This document shows, one piece after another, positions 6,916 through 12,080 of a stretch of 12,080 nucleotides of DNA. Positions within the stretch are counted from its first letter, which is position 1, and each line of letters begins with the position of its first letter. The stretch comes from Rhodospirillaceae bacterium (GTDB taxonomy: Bacteria; Pseudomonadota; Alphaproteobacteria; UBA8366; GCA-2717185). The stretch lies in contig PBDC01000001.1 of assembly GCA_002717185.1 (NCBI GenBank), positions 28,148-40,227 on the forward strand, read 5' to 3'. The notes under the pieces are model-generated. The model did no database searches. It had not been told where the DNA came from and worked only from the letters and a program-made list of their open reading frames with translations. A program made the position numbers and the translations under genes.

Positions 6916-7884
6916 TCAGATCTCGACGGCGAGCGCCAGGTGCCGGTTCTCTTTGTACCAATCGACCGCTGCTCCGATGCCTTCTTCGAGCGGCGTCTGC
7001 GGTTGCCAGCCGAGGATGTCACGCGCCTTCGCCACGTTGGCCCACGTGGCCGGCACGTCCAGGGGGTTTGGCGCCTCATGCACAACGTTCGCCTTCCTGC
7101 TCAACTGGTCTTCGATAATGCCGATGGCGTCGAGTAGTTGAACCGGTCTATCGCCACCGAGGTTAATGATCTCGTAGCCGACGTCAGCGAGCCCCGTAAC
7201 GGTCCCTCGCGCGACGTCTTGCACAAAGGTGAAGTCCCTCTGCTGCGTGCCATCACCGAACACCTTCACCGGCAGACCCTCGTCGACCCACCGGATGAAG
7301 CGAAACACGCTCATGTCAGGACGGCCGGCAGGGCCGTACACGGTGAAGTAGCGGAACACGGTGACGTCGATGTCGTAGAGGTCATGGTAGGTGTAGGCGA
7401 GCACCTCGGCTGCCTTTTTCGACGCAGCGTATGGCGACAATGGCCGGTCCGTGGGCATGTCCTCGGTGAAAGGCTGCTGAGGCTGGGCCCCGTACACGCT
7501 GGAGGTGGACGCCAGCACGAACTTCCTAATACCGATCTCTCTAGAAATCTCCAGCAGATTCAGCGTCCCAACCGTGTTGGTCTCGTAGTACAGCCAGGGG
7601 TTCTCCACGCTTTGCCGCACCCCCGCCCTTGCGGCAAGGTTAATGATTGCTTCCGGCTGCGCTCCGGCAACCAACGTAGTCAGCGCCTCACGGTCGCAGA
7701 TGTCGGCGCGGTGGAACGTGAATCCCGGGCGGTCCTTCAGCCTCGCGAGACGCCAGTCCTTCAACTTCGGGTCGTACGCGTTGTTGAGCACGTCGATTCC
7801 AACGACGTCGTGGCCCTGGTCGAGAAGGATGGCCGCAACATGCGAGCCTATGAAACCAGCAGCACCGGTAAGCCATATCGTCAT
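6916..7884 (-). CDS. NAD-dependent sugar epimerase, UDP-glucuronate 4-epimerase-like
   Basis: 322 residues, usual length for an extended short-chain dehydrogenase. Rossmann motif GAAGFIG (7-13) with Asp31 after the second strand indicates NAD. Catalytic set: STSSVYG (126-132) and Y152-x3-K156 (YAASK). Subfamily hints are INLAARAGVRQSV (81-93) and FRYFTVYGPAGRPDMSVFRF (177-196), close to the HLAAQAGVR and RFFTVYGPWGRPDM patterns of UDP-glucuronate 4-epimerases (CapI/LspL type); QRDFTFVQDV (215-224) is typical of the wider group. It probably converts UDP-glucuronate to UDP-galacturonate for a surface polysaccharide, but UDP-glucose/GlcNAc 4-epimerase activity is not excluded. AAGGAA lies five bases before ATG 7884, and the start overlaps the stop of the preceding sugar-transferase relic as TGATG, a remnant of translational coupling. 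Confidence 0.92.
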   Translation of the reverse strand: MTIWLTGAAGFIGSHVAAILLDQGHDVVGIDVLNNAYDPKLKDWRLARLKDRPGFTFHRADICDREALTTLVAGAQPEAIINLAARAGVRQSVENPWLYYETNTVGTLNLLEISREIGIRKFVLASTSSVYGAQPQQPFTEDMPTDRPLSPYAASKKAAEVLAYTYHDLYDIDVTVFRYFTVYGPAGRPDMSVFRFIRWVDEGLPVKVFGDGTQQRDFTFVQDVARGTVTGLADVGYEIINLGGDRPVQLLDAIGIIEDQLSRKANVVHEAPNPLDVPATWANVAKARDILGWQPQTPLEEGIGAAVDWYKENRHLALAVEI

Positions 7885-8211
7885 CAGTGTTCCTTACGGT
7901 CCCAGCGGCGAAGCACAGTGTTCAGAACGGACATGAGCATCAGCCGAGTGTCCAAGGTGGGGCTCACGGTCCGCATGTACTGGAGGTTGTAACGCACCTT
8001 GTCGGCCGGCGGGAGCGTAGACCTGCGCAACAACAGTAAGCCAGGGACTCACTCTGATGCGCTGAGCAAACAACGATTCGTCGTGCACGCATTGCTCGTG
8101 CAGTTCTGGCCGTTCCGCGCGGAAGCCGACATAGCTCATGTCGCCACGAAGGATGTTAATGAGCTTCGGAAGACGACAGGCCGCATTAGGCCCACCTCTC
8201 GTCTCGAACAT
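7884..8211 (-). pseudogene. Frameshifted C-terminal relic of a bacterial sugar transferase
   Basis: One frame carries LPKLINILRGDMSYVGFRAE and then ERPEL, followed by RIRVSPWLTVVAQVYAP. The reading then continues in another frame, from about 8001-8015, as PADKVRYNLQYMRTVSPTLD and RLMLMSVLNTVLRRWDRKEH, ending at TGA 7884-7886. Together these match the last ~100 residues of the PF02397 family (undecaprenyl-phosphate sugar-1-phosphate transferases; family pattern DELPQL-x-NVLRGDMS-x-VGPRPERPE, PGLTGWAQV, DKLRYDLYYI). Besides the frameshift, conserved residues are lost: DELPQL has become ACRLPKL, VGPRPE is VGFRAE and GITGWAQV is WLTVVAQV. The N-terminal membrane part and catalytic first half are missing. 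The intact gene would have started lipid-linked glycan assembly; this copy should be inactive. Confidence 0.75.
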
Positions 8212-8308
8212 GCCCGCTCGTCATGGCGAGGTCAAGCCCAGCCGGTCCGGAGGCGTTTCTGCGGGCTCGGAGCAGCGTTGTGGTCTGGCTACGGGACCGG
8301 CTCCGGGT

Positions 8309-8520
8309 TCAGGGTGGTATCCGAGAAGGGGAGCGGCACCCCACCGTGACCCGCCGGAGATGAAATGGCAAGGCCCCACCAGCTTGAGTCCGGTCACTGC
8401 CGACAGGGAGCAGACTACCCCGCGCGCCTGCAGCGCACTGACCACCCGAGCATCGTAGTGCGTCGGTTGCCCTTCCGGATACGAGTGATGACCGCTCGAA
8501 TCATGCAAAACCCGCCTCAA
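8309..8520 (-). pseudogene. Frameshifted C-terminal relic of a polysaccharide deacetylase
   Basis: The frame beginning near 8520 has HHSYPEGQPTHYDARVVSAL followed by QARGVVCSLSAVTGL, which resembles the C-terminal part of NodB-type polysaccharide deacetylases (FAYP-x-G...YD-x-x-V-x-ALR-x-x-G...A-x-T-x-x-G). Near 8370 the resemblance moves to the next frame, ALPFHLRRVTVG, matching the family's closing D-x-F-x-LRR-x-x-VG stretch, then stops at TGA 8309-8311. The NodB catalytic part with its Asp and metal-binding His residues is absent. It lies directly after the radical SAM gene, in the same direction. It looks like a truncated and frameshifted relic of an enzyme that would have deacetylated an amino sugar of the glycan. 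About 100 bp between it and the next relic (8212-8308) hold nothing I can recognise. Confidence 0.6.
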
Positions 8521-8527
8521 CGGCTTA

Positions 8528-9961
8528 TCAGAGGTTTTGGCGGAACTCGTTTTCCGTCGATGAGGTGGCGGCGTCGGCTAGTTCACTTGGCATCGGAGAA
8601 AACCGGTGCGCCGCCAACTCTGCCTCACTGAGTCGACCGCGATTCTCCTCGAGAAATTGGCGCTGCTGCTCAAGGAAGTACAGGCGCTGGTCGTCCGGCG
8701 GATACAGCCGCTGCGACATCTCGCGGAAACGGTCAGTGTAGAGAATTCCGGCCGAGTCCTTGTGGTAGAAGAGCTTGTTGCGCTCTACATACTCTGAGTC
8801 CTCGCTCCGGGGTTGGGCCAGAAACGCGAACCGGTCGACCGCGAACGGCTCGACCTCCGCCAAGAACTCCTCGGTCTCAGCGAGACCTTCCTCGGTCTCG
8901 GTCGGCGTTCCCATGCAGAGGGTAGCGTAGACGTTGATGCTGAACTTTTTGGCAAGGGTGAAGAAGATCCGCATGGTCTCGGGGGTCAGATCCTTCTTCT
9001 TCTTCTTGAGACCGCTCGTGGACCCGCTCTCGATCCCGCAGTACAGACCGATGCAGCCGGAACGAGCCATCTTCTCAAGCACTCGCTCGCTGGTGATGTC
9101 GGCTCTCGACTCGCAGGCCCAGACCACGTCGTAGGGGCGCTCGATCAGCAGGTCGCACATCCGCTCCACCCGTCGGAGGTCCGTCGTGAAGAGATCCTCC
9201 CTGAAATATACGCCCTGGCACCCGTATCGCTCCACGTAGGCATCGATCTCTTCGACGATCCGGTCGGCGGAGAAGGCGGTCCATTTCCGGGTCCAGATGG
9301 CCGCCACTCCACAGAAAGTGCACCGGTAGGGACAGGATCGGCTGGTATGCATGGTGAAGACCGGCGACTCACTCCGGCCGTAGATATCGAACCCCCAGTT
9401 GTACGCCTTGTCGACGAAATGGTCGTAATTGGGGAACGGGTAGTCGTCGAGCTCCTTGATCCGCTGTGTCTTAGCGTTGTCGATGACGCGCTCGGTCGGC
9501 CGCCACCCCTCGGCCAGGTCGAGCATGACGTGCTCACCCTCTCCGGTACAGACGTAGTCCACACCGGCCGGAACGTTGTGCGGCAGCAGCGACGCGTGCG
9601 GCCCGCCCGCCACGAGCGGCACTTCGGGAGCGATCTGTTTCAGTTCGTCGATCAGGTCGCAGGCCATGTAGTAGCCCGGGGTATGCATGTACAACCCCAT
9701 GATGTCCGGCCGGAACTCCTCGATCTCACTCTCCATCGACAGTGGCGCGAGATAGTTGTCGCAGATCCTGACCTCATGTCCGTGTCGTTCGAGGAACGAG
9801 GCGATGAAGCCCAGCCCCATCGGTGGGCGCAGGTCACCATAGTGCAGGGCAGTCGTCCCCATCGGCGGCATCGCCGCCGCCGTGAGAAGGACGCGACGCC
9901 GGTCTGCCCGCGGTGCATGCACCAAAGGTGCAGGCCGGTCAGTCTTCCGTTGCTCGCTCAT
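8528..9961 (-). CDS. B12-binding-domain radical SAM protein
   Basis: 477 residues. Residues ~22-150 form a cobalamin-binding-like Rossmann domain: RRVLLTAAAMPP start, PPMGLGFIASFLERHGHEV (46-64), VAGGPHAS (117-124) and CTGEGEHVMLDLA (138-150) are typical of B12-radical SAM enzymes. The radical SAM barrel follows, with the [4Fe-4S] motif C210-x3-C214-x2-C217 (SRSCPYRCTFCGV), CESRADI (283-289), a GIESGS motif (309-314) and MGTPTETEE (350-358). The C-terminal ~90 residues are helical. Five consecutive Lys (319-323) follow the GIESGS stretch. Such enzymes methylate or rearrange unactivated carbons; with neuB directly upstream (its TGA overlaps this ATG as ATGA, AAGGA nine bases before) the substrate may be a nonulosonate, a precursor or a lipid. 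The start at 9961 is chosen for that overlap; the frame continues upstream only as a shadow of neuB. Confidence 0.92.
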   Translation of the reverse strand: MSEQRKTDRPAPLVHAPRADRRRVLLTAAAMPPMGTTALHYGDLRPPMGLGFIASFLERHGHEVRICDNYLAPLSMESEIEEFRPDIMGLYMHTPGYYMACDLIDELKQIAPEVPLVAGGPHASLLPHNVPAGVDYVCTGEGEHVMLDLAEGWRPTERVIDNAKTQRIKELDDYPFPNYDHFVDKAYNWGFDIYGRSESPVFTMHTSRSCPYRCTFCGVAAIWTRKWTAFSADRIVEEIDAYVERYGCQGVYFREDLFTTDLRRVERMCDLLIERPYDVVWACESRADITSERVLEKMARSGCIGLYCGIESGSTSGLKKKKKDLTPETMRIFFTLAKKFSINVYATLCMGTPTETEEGLAETEEFLAEVEPFAVDRFAFLAQPRSEDSEYVERNKLFYHKDSAGILYTDRFREMSQRLYPPDDQRLYFLEQQRQFLEENRGRLSEAELAAHRFSPMPSELADAATSSTENEFRQNL

Positions 9962-11028
9962 CGTTCGAGATCCTTCCACTCGAGTTGGGCCTCCGACGCC
10001 AGATCCCGTACCAGCCGACGCCCCACGATGTCGTCGATGTGCTCCGGGCCAATCCCCGTGCCGGGCCTCTTGACTCCAAGCATCTCGCGGCTCAGCAGCG
10101 TGCCCGCTACGAGATCCGACTGCGCGACAAGGCTCCGTCTGGCGCTCCGGCGGGTCTCTTCTTCGGCCGCATAGACCTTCACCTCGTCCGATCCGAGCGA
10201 TTCTTCGGCCCGGCGCACATTCGCGACATAGGCCCTCAGATCCTCCGGGGTCATCGAGACGGCACTGCCACCCCCCATGTCGCGGGCCAGCGCGAAGTGC
10301 TTCTCCAGCATCACAGCGCCAAGGGCCACACAGACGGCCCCGGTGATCATGTGCGGGTCCGGCTCGACGTGGTCCGAGACACCCACCAAACACTCCGGAA
10401 ATTCCTGCCGCAGCGTCAGTATTCTTCGGTAGTGGGCATCCTCGGTCCGTGTCGGGTAGGCCATCGTGCAGGCCAGCACCACGATCTCGCTGGCCCCGGC
10501 GGTACCCAAAATGTCGAGAGCCCGCCGGATCTCATCGAGGCTCGCGCCTCCTGAGGAGATCACGACCGGCTTGTTGAAGCACGCTACCTCTCTAAGCAAG
10601 TCGGTGTAGAGGAGATCGCACGACGCAATCTTGAACAGATCGACTTGCACGCTGTTCAGCATCTGGGCGTTCTCTGGGTCGAACGGGGTCGAGAACGGCA
10701 CCAGCCCTTTCTCGCGGGCATGGTCGAACAACTCATCGTACTCGCTACGGCCGAACCGATCGAACTGACGGTAGTATTCGTACTGCGACTGAGTGCCGAT
10801 GTTGCCGTAACCTTCCGCAGTCTTCGAGGTCAGCTTCTCCGCTGTGTAACTCTGGAACTTGATGGCGTCGGCCCCCGCCTCAGCGGCGGCATCGACGAGC
10901 TGGACGGCATAGTCCATCCGGCTCATATGGTTGCAGGCTGCCTCCGCCACCACGAACGCAGGCGAGGTCTGCGAAATCGCTTTCCCTCCCACCCGAATGA
11001 CCGGCCCCGAATCTGTTGTCATTGTCAT
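9958..11028 (-). CDS. neuB: Nonulosonate (N-acetylneuraminate/legionaminate-type) synthase, NeuB family
   Basis: 356 residues from ATG 11028, the family's normal length. NeuB enzymes condense phosphoenolpyruvate with an N-acetylated hexosamine (ManNAc or a bacillosamine derivative) to make a nine-carbon acid in the cytoplasm. The TIM barrel spans about 27-275: VAEAACNHMSRMD, DAIKFQSYTAEKL (54-66), STPFD (113-117), LFKIAS (131-136), LACTMAYPT (185-193), VGVSDH (215-220) and EKHF (242-245). The C-terminal SAF/antifreeze-like domain spans ~295-352, with ARRSLVA and KRPGTGI (320-326). Two usual motifs are changed: the HC before the YPT is AC, and the region after EKHF reads DMGGGSAVSM rather than a PGPD-containing loop. 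Starts at 11034 or 11022 are equally possible and no strong Shine-Dalgarno decides. It is coupled to the radical SAM gene. The exact product (Neu5Ac, legionaminic or other) cannot be told. Confidence 0.95.
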   Translation of the reverse strand: MTMTTDSGPVIRVGGKAISQTSPAFVVAEAACNHMSRMDYAVQLVDAAAEAGADAIKFQSYTAEKLTSKTAEGYGNIGTQSQYEYYRQFDRFGRSEYDELFDHAREKGLVPFSTPFDPENAQMLNSVQVDLFKIASCDLLYTDLLREVACFNKPVVISSGGASLDEIRRALDILGTAGASEIVVLACTMAYPTRTEDAHYRRILTLRQEFPECLVGVSDHVEPDPHMITGAVCVALGAVMLEKHFALARDMGGGSAVSMTPEDLRAYVANVRRAEESLGSDEVKVYAAEEETRRSARRSLVAQSDLVAGTLLSREMLGVKRPGTGIGPEHIDDIVGRRLVRDLASEAQLEWKDLER

Positions 11029-11071
11029 CTGCATTGGCCGGCAGCCAACTGAAACGCATAATCCCATCTCA

Positions 11072-11077
11072 ATTCTA
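11072..11077 (-). promoter_or_regulatory. Candidate -10 element for neuB
   Basis: On the minus strand TTATAGAATT stands out as an AT-rich island in GC-rich sequence; TAGAAT (11077-11072) differs from TATAAT at one position and lies about 44 bp before ATG 11028. I see no good -35 hexamer at 17 bp, so an extended -10 or activator-dependent promoter would be needed. The 187 bp gap from the upstream gene fits a separate promoter here. Confidence 0.35.
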
Positions 11078-11081
11078 TAAC

Positions 11082-11105
11082 ACGCGTTCGGACGCGTCGC
11101 GACGC
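11082..11105. promoter_or_regulatory. Nested palindromes upstream of the neuB promoter candidate
   Basis: ACGCGT occurs at 11082-11087 and again at 11092-11097, ten bp apart (about one helical turn), so the pair forms an inverted repeat with a 4-base centre. Overlapping it is a perfect 12-bp palindrome GCGTCGCGACGC at 11094-11105. Both sit just upstream of the candidate -10 element, where an operator would act. High GC makes CG-rich palindromes frequent by chance, so this is only suggestive. Confidence 0.3.
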
Positions 11106-11215
11106 CCGAGCCGCCAGACACTCGCGCTGGTCACCGAGACGGCACTCAGGGTTCGGGGCACCCTCACGCCGCTGGTGGGGTGGGCGACGAACCAGCATTG
11201 GTCCGAGGCTCGGAC

Positions 11216-12080
11216 TCAGCCGTGAACTGCGGCTCGATCCAGGTGCGATAGCACGAGCGCCACCGTGCGGGCCACCGAATGCCGCAAGGCACTGCGCATC
11301 TGGCGGAGCCCCGTGTCGACCACCGCCGGATGACGAACGTCGGCAAGCACGTCAGGGAAGCGCACGAGCTCGGTCAGACGGCAACCGTACTCGTAAGGAA
11401 CACGGGCGTCGGTCGTGGAAGCCAGCTCCGGCAAGTCGAGGATGATGGTCCGCATTCCGCGTAACGCCCCTTCGAGCATCAGCATCGAGTCGACCCCGAC
11501 GAGCCAGTCGTATCGGCGGCCGATCTCGGCGATGCTGTCAGTATCGACCTCGATCTCGGCAGGTAAGGTTGCCAGCTTCTCCTTCGGGTGCGGCCGATAG
11601 GTCAGGCTCGCGGTGTCAGGCGCCAGGTCGGCGAGTCGGTCGATCAGTCGCCTACCCTCCCATGATTTCAGGAAGATCCCGTCAAAACTACCGTCACGGT
11701 CATTTGGCTGTGACACTAGCAACACACGCGAATGCCACCCGGGTCGCGGCTCGTCAAGGGAGTCCGGCCGCACCCGCTCGAGAGCAGGCTGCCCCACCGC
11801 GAACAGCCGATCCGCCCCACCGAAACGTCGATCCAGCTCACCGCACATGTGCTCGTCGATACATCCGATCCAGTCAGGCCGATACCGCGCGTTGCCACCT
11901 TCGTCACAGAACCGATCGAACCCCTTCCAGTGGTCCATGATGCCCAGCGAAGGAAGTTTGCTCGCCCGGCAGGCCGCGATCAGCCACCCATTGGTCCGAT
12001 CCATGTGCGGCGAGGCGATGGTGCAGAGCACGTGGGTCACCCCGGAGCGTTCCAGTCGGCTCCTCCACACGGGCTCGTCG
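11216..12080 (-). CDS. GT-B-fold-like glycosyltransferase/epimerase-like protein, 5' end beyond window
   Basis: The frame is open to the right edge, so the N-terminus is probably outside; a GTG at 12070 is the first possible start inside and would give 284 residues. Numbered from there, visible features are SLGIMDHWKGFDRF (41-54), ADRLFAVGQPALERV (86-100), a strand RVLLVSQP (115-122), the motif LTYRPHPKEK (156-165), and YDWLVGVDSMLMLEGALRG (187-205) followed by TIILDLPE. An R-P-H-P-x-E-type motif and a later strand-loop with S-x-x-x-x-E-G at the nucleotide site are typical of the second Rossmann domain of GT-B enzymes, including CDP-glycerol transferase, polysialyltransferase-like and NeuC/UDP-GlcNAc 2-epimerase relatives. 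It may therefore be a transferase or the missing precursor enzyme. It is upstream of neuB in the same direction. No signal peptide or membrane segment is seen. Confidence 0.8.
   Translation of the reverse strand, partial: DEPVWRSRLERSGVTHVLCTIASPHMDRTNGWLIAACRASKLPSLGIMDHWKGFDRFCDEGGNARYRPDWIGCIDEHMCGELDRRFGGADRLFAVGQPALERVRPDSLDEPRPGWHSRVLLVSQPNDRDGSFDGIFLKSWEGRRLIDRLADLAPDTASLTYRPHPKEKLATLPAEIEVDTDSIAEIGRRYDWLVGVDSMLMLEGALRGMRTIILDLPELASTTDARVPYEYGCRLTELVRFPDVLADVRHPAVVDTGLRQMRSALRHSVARTVALVLSHLDRAAVHG

Noticed and set aside
7138..7992. Plus-strand open frame of 284 codons opposite the epimerase
   Set aside because: His/Val/Arg-rich shadow of the epimerase and the sugar-transferase relic; no start signal or domain.
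8813..10174. Long plus-strand open frame of 453 codons
   Set aside because: It lies opposite the radical SAM gene and the end of neuB, which have complete family motifs; its own translation has no recognisable domain and is an antisense shadow of high GC.
9962..10393. Upstream extension of the radical SAM frame
   Set aside because: Low-complexity Gly/Arg-rich shadow of neuB; the ATGA overlap with the neuB stop marks the true start.
11202..11214. Palindrome TCCGAG-G-CTCGGA after the GT-B-like gene
   Set aside because: A one-base centre cannot form a normal hairpin loop; allowing a loop leaves four pairs and no T run, so a terminator is not supported.
1..12080. tRNA, rRNA, CRISPR arrays, insertion sequences
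   Set aside because: No cloverleaf-like or rRNA-like sequence, no regularly spaced repeats, and no transposase motifs or terminal inverted repeats were seen on either strand, despite the gene relics.

Overview
The window is GC-rich bacterial chromosome with Shine-Dalgarno-type starts and tightly packed genes, many joined by ATGA or TGATG overlaps. It does not fix the phylum. Large polytopic sugar-transfer-like membrane proteins, an ECF sigma/anti-sigma pair and a quinoprotein relic would suit a free-living high-GC lineage such as Actinomycetota, Gemmatimonadota, Acidobacteriota or Chloroflexota; this is a guess.

Left part (1-3181): two divergently transcribed membrane proteins with 53 bp between their starts. 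The minus-strand one runs off the left edge and stays open for 464 codons. The plus-strand one (1448-3070) looks like a GT-C / family 39 type membrane glycosyltransferase. Middle (3182-5005): a small unrecognised minus-strand gene, then a plus-strand operon of ECF sigma factor, zinc-binding transmembrane anti-sigma factor and a YbjQ/UPF0145 protein, all with overlapping ends, which suggests a membrane-signal regulatory module.

Right part (5087 to the window end), all minus strand: a surface-glycan locus centred on a nonulosonic (sialic-acid-like) sugar. In transcription order it holds a GT-B-like protein entering from the right edge, NeuB-like synthase, a B12-binding radical SAM enzyme coupled to neuB by ATGA, relics of a polysaccharide deacetylase and of a bacterial sugar transferase, a UDP-glucuronate 4-epimerase-like enzyme, a short ORF that looks like the start of a Gfo/Idh/MocA oxidoreductase, and a protein joining a GT2 glycosyltransferase to a CMP-nonulosonate synthetase-like domain. 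A C-terminal scrap of a PQQ-dependent dehydrogenase follows.

Inferred logic: NeuB makes a nonulosonate, the C-terminal half of the fusion activates it with CTP, the GT2 half and the GT-B-like protein transfer sugars, and the radical SAM enzyme may modify the sugar or its precursor. The epimerase supplies another sugar nucleotide. No NeuC-type hydrolysing epimerase is recognised here, so the pathway must draw on genes outside the window. The interspersed relics show that the locus has been rearranged and has lost genes, including one that probably set up the lipid-linked first sugar.
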